From assembly GCA_963513935.1 (NCBI GenBank), contig OY740774.1, forward strand, positions 95,301,668 to 95,365,667: a DNA stretch of 64,000 bases. The letters run 5' to 3'. Below are positions 49,110-61,210 of this stretch, one piece after another. This stretch comes from Aphrophora alni. Lineage: Eukaryota; Arthropoda; Insecta; Hemiptera; Aphrophoridae. The number at the start of each line of letters is the position of its first letter. Within the stretch, counting starts at the first letter, position 1. The notes below the pieces were generated by a model. The model searched no databases. It saw only the letters and a list, made by a program, of their open reading frames with translations, and was not told where the DNA came from. A program made the translations under genes and the position numbers.

Positions 49110-50910
49110 AGATGCCACAAAAATTACGTTTGGGTAACGCGTTGATTAAGTAAACGTTATTTTTGTAAGATCTTATCTTTGACTGTTTGCTTTTACAATC
49201 TGTGACACATATGTTTAAATACACTTCCCAACAATAACAACCTGAATAACGTTTATAGATTATGTTGGCCACTCTGTGAAAGCTAATTAAAGTTAACTCA
49301 ATATCTAGTTAAAAAAGCTTTGCTGTTGAACTACAGGTCTCACCTATTCTTTTGTAGACAGGCTTATTGAAATATTTTACATCTTCTTTATTTGTATACA
49401 TGAGATTTGTTAGTGAATAATCCGGCTGAAGTTTATCATAATTTCTAGATTTCATTAAATAGTCGTTTTTGTATTTTTTCAAAACATATTTTAATTTTCA
49501 ACATGAAAACAAAACTTAAATGTTCATAACCTAAATATAATTACCACGTTTGATTTATTTAGCTGTTATTTCACAACAGGATATTTTATATTGATGTATT
49601 TGTATAGAAGTTTTATTTTTGTAGTGTTAACAATTTGGAGCTACATGTAGAAGGGTGTAACACGGATAAAAAAGGACTATAAGAGCTGGAAACATCCGAA
49701 TAAATTGATAAGATATCGTCGAACTGTTTAGAAATTCTCAGGTAGACGTAGTGTATTACAGTCAGATTTACGTTTTACATGAAAGAAAAATCCATTGATT
49801 CTATATTCATACAAATATTTTCTGAAAAGAAATGAACTGTAAATCAGCGTTATATAATACAAGTTTATGCCTCCAGCTTGCTTTATTACACATACAGGTA
49901 TTTCATAGAAGTTTACATTTGCCTTGTTTGTGCCTTGATTGTGCCTTTACACGTGCCTTGATTGTGACTTTACATAAAACAAAAACTATCAAATATGATA
50001 AAATCCGTTTATCTTAAAACGACTACAATATAACTTCTAACAAAAATTAAAGTAGACTAAAATAAACAAGTTATAAGGAAAACATAATTTAAAAACACAT
50101 TGTAACAAATAACATTATACACTGCGTAAACAACTCGGAGATAGGCTTAGTTGATGCATAACTGATTGCTTCATGACTTTTCGTTATCGCGTTGTAGATA
50201 AATTCTATTTATTTTCCTCATTATTTAATTCACCAATGTTCATATACTTGAGCACCTGTGGTGTTTAGGTATATGAACACGTATATATACATATACCTGT
50301 GGACGTATTCATTAAACATTACTTTTCCAATCCAAATTAATAAAAAAGTACGTTTTTCCCTATTTTATTTGTTTTATAACAGTGAAATTTTAAATCGTTA
50401 CGACCCGGTGTCAAAAAACATATACTAATAAATAAGAAGTACATTTTTCATTCGGTTCCTTAATCAAAGAGTTTCCCAGATTGAACAAAATTGTGATAGT
50501 TGTACAAGAAAAGTAATTTTGTGGCCTGGAGGATGAGTTTTGAAAGGTAATGTAATATTTAAAATTTCACATGAATCTTGCTACAACGTTTGAAAGATTT
50601 GTATGTTTTTTCTAAGTGTCATTTTCTACTTTTCTATTTCTATAATATGTATTTATTTGAAACTATTTTATCTGTAGAAGTAATGTAATTTATTTGTTAT
50701 ATGTATTAAATGACAGGTGGTTTATAAATATAAAATAATGACTGACTTATTTTGAATTAATCCTTAATGATTAACTGTAGTGTACATGTGATACTTAGAT
50801 GTGATATTTGTGCTTCTTTACAAGAAACAACCTCTAGATGTGGCTATACTTATATAGTGAATACAGGTTTGGCAATTCCTAGGCCTATTGCATCAACAAC
50901 TTTCTTCATG
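49110..50910. other. AT-rich non-coding DNA, nothing recognised
   Basis: A short direct repeat of TGCCTTGnTTGTGnCTTTAC-type units occurs at 49920-49975. No coding signal was found. Confidence 0.45.
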
Positions 50911-50914
50911 TAGT

Positions 50915-51005
50915 TTTGGGTTAGATCTTGCTTTTTAATTTTTCCTATCTTTAATCTCTCTTGACCAACTCCTGTTCTATCTGACTCTGACGCTTTATTA
51001 ATTAT
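50915..51005 (+). repeat. Dispersed repeat family E, copy 2
   Basis: Collinear with 47700-47805 (TTGGGTTAGATCTTGCT, AATCTCTCTTGACCAACTCC, CTGACTCTGACG). Confidence 0.35.
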
Positions 51006-51009
51006 ATGA

Positions 51010-52560
51010 TTATTAATAATTACATATTAACTTAACTAAACACGATATGTGTTACGAAAGTGCTATTTTGACACAAAATCAAAAATAATCATTTAAAAAA
51101 CTAAATTGAATCATGAGATGAATATACAACTAGGTTAATATCTAGACCTATTATATTGAAATATACATTTCTATAGCTTAAAAATTTCAAATATCAGGAA
51201 TTTATCATTTATTTTTAATGTTATCATTTTCATAAGATTCTTATTATTTTGAATTTTGGAGCCATGAGTTCGAAGTTATTATAATATTGTGCTTATCACT
51301 TCTTGTTCCTTAAATTTTAAAGTTTTGCAGAATTTAAATAAAATTTTGTAGCATGTTGATTGGCAAATCATATAATGGATAAATTACCTATTGTAAAATT
51401 ATCTTTTTTCAAAAACTAGCCACTGCATAAATATTTGATCCACTTCGTAAGTTGAAGTTTATTATCCATTCTGTAACTTATGTAGTAAATATGAAAAAGT
51501 AAATGTTTGGTTATATTGCACATGAAGTTATTTTAAAAGTCTAACAAGCTACAAATCTCGTTAATATGTGTTTTTATTTTATTTTAATATAACAAATTAA
51601 GTATAATGTATAAATAAATGTCATACCTTTAGTCTTAATTTATAATCATTTTTATTGTATATAATATTCTCAGTTATATTTTACATAAGTTATGACACAC
51701 TATTAACTTTGCTCCACAAGTTACTTAATTAGACTGATTGAAGTGTAACAATAAATGCAACGAAAAGTCAAGTATGTGTGAAATATCTTGACACTAAGCC
51801 TCTTATCAGTGATACAAACATGTTCTGAATTAAATTGGATTTAAGCTTACTTTAATTGTTTGTAGTGGCTTGTTCATAACATAAGTTTGTACTGGAAAGA
51901 TGAGTGTTTGATAGGAGAATATATTTATTAATGTTGAGTGCCATATGTAATGGAATGCATTCAGTAGTAAGTAAAATCATTATAAGATCCACAGTTTCCA
52001 AATCACCAAGCAACCAATTTGTTTTCGACTAATGTGGATTATATTTTTGAGTACAAGTTTCATTTAGATAAATGTTATCGTTAGGTATTTAGATTGTTTT
52101 GTTATTTTAACACGATAAAATGTAACGGGAATTATCATATTATAACTACGATATAATGTACACAATAGTTGTAATAAAATCAAAGCTTGCAAAGAGCGTT
52201 ATACTTATTAGGGTTTATTTTATCCTAATATAGAAATAGGTTCCTTATAAATTTAAAAGATAATTAGAGCCTTTTGAATTACCATATCTAGTTTCCTCGT
52301 GCCATGAAATTATATAAGGAATGCTTGTAGTTGTATTTCGCTTTGCAGTACTTGCCTAAATTGTATTCACAATTTTAAGATTAACAATGTAGGAAATAAG
52401 TTACTTATTTGGTGAGGGAAGCAATTTTTTTCTCAAAGTTGTCTACTCTACAAACTCTAAGGTGTACATATTTAAAGGCGTAGTGAATGTGTCAAAATTA
52501 GAAACGCAATTTACACCTTTTGAAACATGTTAATAAAAAATCGTAAATAATAGACGATCT
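51010..52560. other. AT-rich non-coding DNA, nothing recognised
   Basis: No signal was found. Confidence 0.45.
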
Positions 52561-52569
52561 ACATACTTC

Positions 52570-52745
52570 AACATACACAAAGTATTCAGACTTTGCCAAG
52601 TGTTTATACCTACATATAAATAATGAGAATAACTCCATAGTCTAGTCACGTAATCTGTTTATTATTCACTCTGGTCAGCTACACAAGTATGAGGTCACGT
52701 TATAAAAATTGAATTATAACTTTCGGTGCATGTCTTTCACAATGT
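52570..52745 (+). repeat. Dispersed repeat family D, copy 2
   Basis: Collinear with 18575-18735 (ACTTTGCCAAG, AGTCTAGTCACGTAATCTGT, TTATTCACTCTGGTCAGCTA, GAGGTCACGTTATAAAA). Confidence 0.45.
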
Positions 52746-52807
52746 TTAAACTATTTTTTTTTACTGTAGTTATATCATATTGCAATATCTTCTTTCGTTC
52801 TTGGCTA

Positions 52808-53194
52808 TCAAACTTTTTCTCTTAAAATATACAAAGAACTTTTTACCTTTGATATTACTATCCCTATAATAAACCGAAAGGGAGAAGAAAAATATGAATT
52901 TTGTAAAATTGTATTAAGAAAATTATAATTTAAGTTAAATAAGGTTTTTATAGTTAGGGGGGAAATAATAAAATAAGCTCTACAGTGATTATCACTTTTG
53001 AGAAATAGATTAGCAACCGAACTGGATAAGTAGCCTGACTGAAAATTACCTGGACTGTTCGTAAAGGAACCCAGGTTATACTTGTAAGTATAAGTTGGGG
53101 GGGGGGGGAGGTACCTAGAACCTTCAATTTTAAAACTTGTTTGGTAAGAGGTGTTACTGGGTGATCCAGAGGTCAGACAAACCTTATTGAACAT
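52808..53194 (-). other. 128-codon open frame, unrecognised, probably fortuitous
   Basis: It reads through a 12-nt G-run (PPPPTYTYKY on the - strand) and otherwise has a mixed, non-repetitive composition with several Ser/Asn/Tyr. No motif, domain or splice context was recognised. It is long for AT-rich DNA but still within chance for a 64-kb window. The nearby 53229-53530 patch is also unidentified. Confidence 0.2.
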
Positions 53195-53599
53195 TTTAAA
53201 CAGATGTGTAAAATAAATGCTGTACTATTTATCTGTAAATCAATAAAAAATGTTGAATATACTGGCAAAGATAAATTGCCACACACTCAGATATATCGCT
53301 ATAGGCGCTATAGCGTCCTGTTAGTAAAATAATTAGATTATAATTAATTGCTTTCCATACTGCTATTATCACTACATGGCGATAGTCTTTTAAAATTTCA
53401 CAGTTTTCCATCCTCATCGGTCTTTAGCAACAATTCTATACTTCAATGCTTCTCTGATCCTCTTCTACAATGTAGAGTTATTGCAGTCCAGATCGGCTCT
53501 TCATCGTTACTCGTCTGCGCGTCCCTTTAACGCCAATTTTGGGCTTCTTCTCTGTGTATACGATCTACATATTCCCTTAAATTTTAAATTTCTTGTTAC

Positions 53600-54108
53600 T
53601 ATTGTTGTTACATGCTCAAAGTTCGTGTAACCTTAGTCAGCAGTAGGAATATCCATGTGTCTGGTCAAATATGGGGAACCGTTTATGGGTCCAATAATAA
53701 TATATTAATTATTAACATCCCTCCAGATAGTCCTGAAAAGATAATAATTTAAAGACTAGGTAGGGGTCATTTCAGGCAAATCTAGGGACTTATTACAGGG
53801 AAATGTGGTATGAGATAACACTTTAGGTCGGATAGGAGCTTATCACGGGAAACAGTGTGTAGATTGTGAGGGAAGTGATAGGATACCCTGACCAGTAAGA
53901 GGCATAACGTTTTTGGATTCCAAAATGCTGGAGAACGACATTGGAGATCTAGTTAGTGGATTTCTCATTAATCAAATCAGAAAAGGAAAAAAATCTGCTA
54001 AGCTAAAATAAGGACGATTCAGTTGCACAATAGGTCACTCGTCTTGGTGCCCAAGGCTGATTCTGGGCCTTTAAACTCCAACTGAAATTAATAAATCAAT
54101 CAATCAAT
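53600..54108 (+). mobile_element. GC-richer insert with (TCAA)n tail, probable retroelement 3' end
   Basis: A block of about 500 bp stands out from the AT-rich flanks. It ends with GGCTGATTCTGGGCCTTTAA, a short linker and then AATCAATCAATCAATG. Tetranucleotide tails of this sort are typical of the 3' ends of some LINEs and their SINEs. No protein domain was identified, and no target-site duplication was established. Confidence 0.35.
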
Positions 54109-54413
54109 GTCAGGCTCATTGGTCACCATGTTTAGTTCTGCATTTGTTAATACATATGTTTATGGCCCTCCCCTGTTACTTTAAACATCTTTACCTGTAC
54201 ACTCCTTTCCCAAGTATTTTATAGCCTCTCATTAGATCTCTTAGTACCTGTTCGACTGTATTAATATAGATGTTAGATTGGTGTCATTTAAAGCACACAT
54301 TCCTTTATCTGTAAGTATTCTCAACCTTCCCAAATGTATATTGTTTTTGCTTTATGTGATACTTCTATTTTTAGTTAATTCTAACTATTTTAAATATATA
54401 TAAACTCACACAC

Positions 54414-54484
<71 letters not shown>
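54414..54484. repeat. (TA)n microsatellite
   Basis: About 33 TA units, the longest (TA)n in the window. Confidence 0.9.
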
Positions 54485-54489
<5 letters not shown>

Positions 54490-55540
54490 TAATTTAAACA
54501 TTAAAAAAAAATTTTTTCCAGGAGCTTATTTATAGTACGAGTTGATAATGTAGGTTTGGGTTGGATCCTTCCGTTTCATCTTTGCTATGAGAGAAATAGG
54601 GGATGGGAATATCTTTATCATTACCTTCTTTTCTAAAGCAAAAAGAACCGAAAGGTGTTCGACTTTAAACAACAAGAAAGATAAAATGGATAATCTTCCC
54701 AAAAGGATATTTTTAAAATATCATGAAACAATCAACAATCTAAAATAATTCTCTATTCCAAACGCTAGACATAGAACTTCTGCGTAAGAAAAAAAATCAT
54801 TTATTTTAAACATAATAAAACAGTTTTATCATTCTCAACATATTTTCTTGATACCTGCAATCTTACAAGTGTTAATACCCATCATATCGATTACTATATA
54901 CATCTATGGACGAGACCTATTTGTTTTCTCTTATAATGTCGATATATGAGAGAAATACACATTTAACACATTATGTATAATTAAATAATTTAGTTAATTA
55001 TCATTTCAATAAAATCTTCTCCGAAATAGTCAATTTATTTGTTTGTTATAAGATTTCCGACAATTTATATAAACATTATTATTATTCAACATACGTCAAG
55101 CGGTTGTTTTTCAGGAGGTTTTTATTCTCTCACATTTCCAACTTCAAACATGTAATATCTTCTTTAGTGACTCTTCCTCGTCTCTTTATTATTTATTTAT
55201 TTTACTTAGACATTTAAAAAAATACATTTTCAATAGTTATGATTATGAATTAACTGGGAGAAATTATGATTGATGCTAAGAATTAGTCAGTTTTAAACTT
55301 GAACATTTTTTCGAAATTATCTTCTTGACAGAAAACAACAATATAATGGATATATTGATTATTTCATCGATATTATCTTCTTTAAATCACATACAACAAT
55401 ATAATCATATTTTTTTCTAATTATTTACTCTACAATTTCTGAAACACCTAGTGTTGTCATTTGTTTCAAAACTATTGGTCGTTAAACAATTTAAGTGCCC
55501 AGAAAAACCTGTTGTAAGTTAAAACAAATTATGTATAATA
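54490..55540. other. AT-rich non-coding DNA, nothing recognised
   Basis: This is the flank of the BEL/Pao insertion. No coding signal was found. Confidence 0.45.
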
Positions 55541-55544
55541 ATAT

Positions 55545-55549
55545 AAGTG
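55545..55549. repeat. Target-site duplication of the BEL/Pao element (left)
   Basis: AAGTG, identical to 58322-58326 on the other side of the element. Confidence 0.85.
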
Positions 55550-55641
55550 TGTTCGATAATTTATGAGTGTTAATGTATGAGTTTATTACTTACTAAGTTT
55601 AGTACCGGAGGACCAGAGTCATTGAGTTTACCTTCCTTGAG
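55550..55641 (-). repeat. 3' LTR remnant of the BEL/Pao element
   Basis: It matches 57894-57986 (TGTTCGnTAATTTATGAGTG at the edge, through ACCTTCCTTGAG). Only the terminal part is kept; the rest was lost with pol. The coding frame of the protease region runs into it and picks up 23 LTR-encoded residues. Confidence 0.9.
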
Positions 55642-56175
55642 AAATTCCGGCAATGGCCTGAGAACTTTTGTTGCGGGGAGCACCAACTGAGCTGCTCGCT
55701 CAGTAAGAAAGCAGGACTGACTGCCAGAGTCAACGAGAGCACTGAGTACCTGTGTAATTCCTCTGGCAGAGGTGAGTTTCACAAGCAAAGTGCCTAATAA
55801 GACTGTTGTGGAGCGAGTAAAACGGCCTTTATCTTGACAGGTTAGACTAACCGCAGGTGTAGTTTCCTGTGAAGTTTGAACAGTTTCATGAGATGAAGTT
55901 TGAACTATATGCGTACGGTTTTCTTCAAAATGAAGTAATGAATGGTGCCTTTTGTGGCAATTAAAACAACTTGATGTTGACCTACATTTATTGAGGTTAT
56001 GGTTGCCCAAACATGAAGAGCATCGTTTATTTTCTTTAACTATTTGAAAACAGGATTTGGGATCCTTACTCTTGAAGATGGGGCAAGTATACACCTTGTG
56101 ATCAGTTTTGTGACAAACAAAACATGGGAGAGGGTTTGAAATACTGCGTTTATTTCCATTAGTGTTGGAGGTCAT
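55570..56175 (-). pseudogene. BEL/Pao gag 3' part: zinc knuckles plus start of aspartic protease, fused to LTR
   Basis: A 201-codon frame. Three knuckle-like units occur near residues 19-75: CFVCHKTDHKVYTC (C-X2-C-X4-H-X4-C), CSSCLGNHNLNKC (C-X2-C-X3-H-X4-C) and CFNCHKRHHSLLH (C-X2-C, His-rich), the typical BEL arrangement for nucleic-acid binding. Around residue 145, ALVDSGSQSCFLT carries the DSG active-site loop of the retropepsin-like protease that processes the polyprotein. The frame leaves protease sequence after about residue 178 and ends with 23 residues encoded by LTR sequence (55641-55573). It therefore has no functional protease. It overlaps the end of the gag frame by one base at 56175. 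The family normally has one continuous gag-pol frame, so a 1-nt indel near an A-run at about 56205 probably separated the two. Confidence 0.85.
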
Positions 56176-57203
56176 CAGAGAGACCTTGTGATTTCCAATA
56201 GGACCCTTTTTGAATTTAGAAATTGGTTTTTTGACATATACTCATGGCTTGACTCTGCAGAGGCAGGTTTTAAGAAAGGTGCAGAATGCAAACTAGCGTT
56301 TTCAATTTCGTTACAATCCTGATTGAGGAATTTTATTATATCTGCGATGTCAGGTAAGACAGGGCCATCCTCACCTTCAACGGTGGGATTGGAGGAACGG
56401 AATTGTTCGAACCTTTTTCTGAGATCGTTGTCCATTTTTCTAAGAACCATAGCTGATAGAAGTGGGTTATTTTGGGTGATGTCCAGTTTTAACCCTTTGA
56501 GAGCTTGAATGTTTTCATTGTAAGAGTTGACAAATTTTCTCATTTGTTTTGGAGAATGATTCACAGAGGGTAAGTCCAAAATTTGATTTAGGTGAAGAGT
56601 GACGAGTCTCCTTGGAGAGTGGTAACGCTCTTTCAGGAGGTCGTAAGCCACTGTGTAATTAGAGTCGGAAATAGGTAGAGTTTTGATCAAATTTAAAGCA
56701 TCACCAGAGAGAACACTTAATAAGTATTGAAACTTCGTACTGGGTGACAAAGAAGAGTCTTTATTTATACTCGATTCAAATAGATTGATGAAAGATACCC
56801 ATTCTAGGGAGTCACCACTAAAACGTTTTAATTCGAGCTTAGGTAAGCGAACCACTGACTTTTGTACAGGGGCAGGTTCACTATTACTCTTGGATTGCAT
56901 TTTGCTTTGAAATGATGTCAGGGTAGAATTAATATAATCCACTAACTCATCTGCACTATTAAGAGAAGCGTAATTAGGTTTAAATTCAGGATCACTAGCC
57001 AATTTAAGCTCCAGGTAAATGTCTAAAGCATCAGAAAATTCTTGGCGAATCTTACCGACAGATTTTGCGCGCACAAGGAATTTTTGAAGAATATCCTTGT
57101 CAGAAGTTTTTTTTGTAAGATCAAAAATCATTTGATCTTGTGAGAATGCCTTCTCCATTCTTGCTTTCACAACTGCAAGTGATTTTGCCATTTTACAAGA
57201 CAC
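56175..57203 (-). pseudogene. BEL/Pao gag, N-terminal part (DUF1759-type capsid region)
   Basis: A 342-codon frame. The start may be the ATG at 57203 or the in-frame ATG at 57191 (MAKSLAVVKARMEKAF), which resembles family N termini more. Residues 20-115 form a helical region rich in charged residues. From about residue 120, VRLPKLELKRFSGDSLEWVS (LPKL.L..F.GD...W..F...F) is the hallmark of the DUF1759 Gag region of BEL/Pao. It is followed by LSPSTKFQYLLSVLSGDALN, YDLLKERY and the RKMDNDLRKRFE segment. Gag forms the cytoplasmic virus-like particle that packages element RNA. The frame is intact over this length, but it terminates before the zinc knuckles because of a frameshift. Confidence 0.88.
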
Positions 57204-57209
57204 TAAATT

Positions 57210-57870
57210 TTAATTCACGGAAGACACTAAATTAATTTATTTATCTTGAAAACACGCTAACCACCTTTAAAAAAAATGAACTTATCTTTTTAAATAAACA
57301 CAATAAGAGGTTTATTTTAAACACAGGCCCTCAACTTAAGAAATATGGTGAAGTCTATAAAGTACAATAGAAAGTTAAAAATGAAAAGCTGAAGAGACTA
57401 TTTTTTGATAAACACAAGAGGTATGTCAATAATATTAATAAATTTGAATACCTTTTAAACTTTCTCTTTTTGTGACCTAGTTTCTGAGTAACTAAAATAA
57501 GTATAGAGATAACATATGAGCAGGTAGTACAATACAAAGGTCAAAATATTTATAAGCTAGATTTTGTGTACACACTAAGTGAAAGTATTAAATTTACAAT
57601 ATTATTTCTATTTCAAGTTTAATTTTATTGGAGATCAATATTAAACTAAAATAAGACCAATCGACAATTCTCAAAATAGAAAATGAAAGTGAACTTTAAC
57701 TGTTTGTACTGTAACGTGGTGAAAGTTAGAGAATACAAATCTAAAGTGAAAGTTGATAGTAAGCAATTTGAACAGAGTTTAAACCAAAAATAGAATAAAA
57801 TATATATAACGGTATTAAATGAAATGATAGACTGGTTTTTTATCTTACGTCTAGTTATTGAATAACTAGA
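57210..57870 (-). other. BEL/Pao 5' leader between primer site and gag
   Basis: About 0.67 kb with no long coding frame, as expected for an untranslated leader. The packaging signal, if any, is not recognisable. Confidence 0.6.
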
Positions 57871-57888
57871 TCCGGCCCGGGGGGACCA
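57871..57888 (-). promoter_or_regulatory. Candidate tRNA primer-binding site
   Basis: In element sense TGGTCCCCCCGGGCCGGA begins with TGG and lies 5 nt inside the LTR edge. Its complement ends in CCA and has the pattern of the 3' part of a tRNA (T-stem, seven-base acceptor strand, discriminator A, CCA). It is strikingly GC-rich compared with its surroundings. I cannot name the tRNA. Confidence 0.65.
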
Positions 57889-57893
57889 AAAAA

Positions 57894-58321
57894 TGTTCGG
57901 TAATTTATGAGTGTTAATGTATGAGTTTATTACTTACTAAGTTTGAGTACCGGAGGACCAGAGTCATGGAGTTTACCTTCCTTGAGGTTGTCGTATATTG
58001 TGCCAACGAACGGTTCCACTTGATGTGTAGTAACTGGCCAGTACTTCTTCTTGCAATCACTTCACACAGACCGCACTTGACACTTTACTAGATATAAAAA
58101 TGTTTAAAAAGAGAAAGAAAATGTATAATATTGAATTTGAGGTAGCCGGAACTAAGTCCATGAAAAATTGGCTTAGGGAGCAGACAATGCAACTGACTCC
58201 TACTAGAGATAGAATGAGAATGCCCAAAATTGTACAGGTATAAAGTGAAAGTTGCTGTGGCATGTAACCCAATTTAGAAAATGAGAATCGTCTATTTGAC
58301 CTTAAACACTATTACGTAACA
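57894..58321 (-). repeat. Full 5' LTR of the BEL/Pao element (428 bp)
   Basis: On the + strand it starts TGTTCGG and ends ACA, with AAGTG following. It should contain promoter and polyadenylation signals of the element. The edge adjoining the primer site matches the 3' LTR remnant over 92 bp. Confidence 0.85.
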
Positions 58322-58326
58322 AAGTG
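58322..58326. repeat. Target-site duplication of the BEL/Pao element (right)
   Basis: AAGTG, identical to 55545-55549. Confidence 0.85.
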
Positions 58327-58329
58327 TGA

Positions 58330-60030
58330 TTCAAAATTTGATTAAATAAGTTTAAGTTTACTTATATAAATTACAATTAAATACTCGTACAAGCTAAGCT
58401 AGTGATATATTTGTATATTTATTGCTTAAAAAAATAAATTTATAAATTTTCTTGGAGTCAAGAAGCAACTACAAAGTTTCTACAGTTTTCAATCTCAACC
58501 GTCTTTTTAGAGCAACAAAAGGTTTGAAACTTTAAAAGCAAAGTGTAATGAATAAATTTAAAGTTGGTTTTTAATTTTAACAAGTTGAAACTGAAAACAA
58601 GTAACACATCTTCCACGCTAATTACTATCTTTTAAAGTTTCTTGACTTTAATTAGTTATATTTACAAATATTATGAATAATTAATTTCCGTATTAAAGTA
58701 CGTAAATTTTCTCATAATTTAAATAAACTTTTCCTTATATATCTTGTAGATTTTTAAGATTTGTAAATCATCATCTTATTATATATTTTCACATATACCT
58801 AGCCCATTTTCGGTTCTTAATTAATTTAATACTTTTTTTTAAAATCACATATTTAAGTTCATTGTTTTTAGGTAGGTCATATATATTTATTAATTTACTA
58901 ATTGGCTAACACTGATACATCGATTTATTTACAAATAATACTTTTATTATATGATAATACTTTTGCAAATAATAAATAATACACACGATTCAAGATATTA
59001 ATTATAAAATAAAAAATATATATTTCTTTTACGTTTTGATTTTGATTATGTTAAAAAACCATTCCAAATGTGATAATCAGATGATGAAATTGATATAATT
59101 GGAGTTAAGTTTTATGTAACAAATATACAGTAAAACACTTTTAGAAATATTTATGGATTTATTATTTCGAACGGTTTGTGTTTGCAACTGTTTGTGTCAC
59201 TATTGAAAATATCACTTTTTTTTGTGTGATATGCCTTTAAGGCACTGAGAAATTGAATCTTTTTCTAGGTGATAATATTTAGATTTTGTGGTTATTTATG
59301 TTTTTATATCATTTGCTTAACTAAATCCTAGTTGTTGTAATGTTCAGAAAATGCTTTACTACTGACTATATTAAATTTAGTGCAAGAAAAATATGAGTTA
59401 TCCTGAAAGGATAAATTGATAAATTTCAACATATCTTCGGTTTTCATATTTCCTTGCTTGTAAATATTTTTTTAAAATAAATACCAATGATATGAATCTC
59501 TGATTGGGTGAAATTATGAAACACAATAGTTTCAAGTCAAAACAAAATATTCTTTTATTTGTTTTATAACATGTAAATAGTTGTCGTTTATTTTGAGCTA
59601 GAAATATTAAATATTACAATTTTTTTTTATAAACAAATAATTAAAAAAAATAATGAGATGTTATCGCTTCATTTTTTATTTTACTTACTTTTCATAAATA
59701 CATTCTTTTTATCTATTGTTATTTACTTAAATAATCCTCAACAACAATTTAACAAATAAATGATCCTATATATGTCTTGTAACGTACAACAATTTTACCT
59801 TATTTTAAATAAATGTGATAAATTCTATAAATTAATATAATTAAGAGAAGTTAAAACATTGTAAACGACAGAGTTGTATACAATATCACAATGCATAAAA
59901 TAGATCTAATATATTTCAAACAATGGCGTACAAAAGTATGATTCAATATTACCGGAGAGAGGTGGAAAGTATTGGGACAAAGAGTCTTACAAACGTACAA
60001 AGTGAAACTCAAGAAATATTCAAAGAAGTT
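58330..60030. other. AT-rich non-coding DNA, nothing recognised
   Basis: No coding or RNA signal was found. Confidence 0.45.
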
Positions 60031-60032
60031 AA

Positions 60033-60115
60033 TATTTGATAGTGGACTCTTCTTACTGAACAATTATGATTTATCTTTCGATGTTCGAAACGTGTCCAAC
60101 ACGTTAATAGTTGTT
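60033..60115 (+). other. Penelope-type terminal motif (intermediate copy)
   Basis: TTGATAGTGGACTC, then ACTGAACA...TGTTCGAAACG (GAACA can pair with TGTTC immediately before GAAAC, with a long loop), then a perfect 5-bp hairpin CGTGT-CCA-ACACG (60091-60103) followed by TTAATA. The order of parts is that of the strong copies, and sequence blocks are shared with the copies at 3.37 and 44.2 kb. Confidence 0.35.
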
Positions 60116-60119
60116 ATTT

Positions 60120-61195
60120 TTCATCCTAATGATTTATTATAAAACTATATTGCCGAAACGAACAATAATCTTAAATGTTTTTTATTTGTGTGTTAATTTA
60201 AACAAATGTTATTAGTTATTAGAAATGAATAAATTAATTAATTTAGTGCAAAATGTTATTTAAAGTAAACTCGTTAATCAATGTTCTATCAATATTTTGG
60301 TTTTTAAACAGTATTAACGTAATTTAATTTAACTGATAATTTACAATTTAATAATAGTGATATTCGTAGATATTTGAAACTAAAAGCAATCGATAATTAA
60401 TACCATAATACATAATAAAACAAGGTAATACATTACCCATTTTCCAGAATCTTCTATGCATAATGTTCGACACAATCAGCATTTATTAAATAAGATTACA
60501 ATAGATAGCTTCTGTTTAATGAAAATACTTCGCAGTTGGTCGTGTAACTGGAACTGTGTGTAATCCAATAGAGTAATAAATCTAAAAGGAGGTCATTTAA
60601 TTACTTCATTGCTTCAGTTTACCATATAAATGCTTATGTTGCAACTCTACTACCTAAGCTATTTATCGAACAGACAAATTTAATAATAATTGCTAATTAA
60701 AAAATAATAATAACGTTAAAACATTCTATTACATTTAGTAATATGCATGGATTAAAAGTTAATACATCAAGTATGTATTACACATTGTAGTAAATATTAA
60801 AGAACAAAAATCCATTAAAACAAATCAAAGAACATTAACTAGTAACATACTGAAGATTCAGATTTATATGATACCAGTAAATCGAATATATGTTTTTATA
60901 AATATGAGATTAAAATTGTCGGTTTAAATTCAATACGAGATTTTAATTTAAAATCCAAACACATTATGTTAAAATCCTTAATTTAATTCTAACCTATTAA
61001 AAAGTCTTATAACTCACTTTTTAATGACTTACAATATAAATATTTAATTTGATATGAAGTGGCGTAGGAAATACAAATAATAATTAAAATAATAATATTT
61101 CCATGGTAATGTCACCTTTTTTTTAAAAATACAACCCCATAGCTATAAAAAAGCTATGGACTCATCTCCCTTTGTCCACATTTTCAGTAAGATAA
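60120..61195. other. AT-rich non-coding DNA, nothing recognised
   Basis: No signal was found. Confidence 0.45.
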
Positions 61196-61210
61196 CCTTA
61201 TATAAAGATT

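Larger units (their letters stand above)
55550..58321 (-). mobile_element. Internally deleted BEL/Pao LTR retrotransposon
   Basis: A 2.77-kb element on the - strand. It is bounded by a perfect 5-bp target-site duplication AAGTG (55545-55549 and 58322-58326), the usual size for BEL/Pao. In element sense, the order is: full 5' LTR (58321 to 57894, 428 bp, TGT...ACA), a 5-nt spacer, a candidate primer-binding site (57888-57871), a leader of about 0.7 kb, gag, zinc knuckles and an aspartic protease. It then jumps directly into the last 92 bp of the 3' LTR (55641-55550). Reverse transcriptase, RNase H, integrase and most of the 3' LTR are absent. The shared LTR segments differ by two substitutions and one 1-nt indel in 92 bp, so the insertion is not very recent. 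It is non-autonomous. Confidence 0.92.

Noticed and set aside
56323..56508. 61-codon plus-strand frame
   Set aside because: It is antisense to the gag frame.
58057..58272. 71-codon minus-strand hydrophobic frame
   Set aside because: It lies entirely within the BEL/Pao LTR, which is not normally coding.
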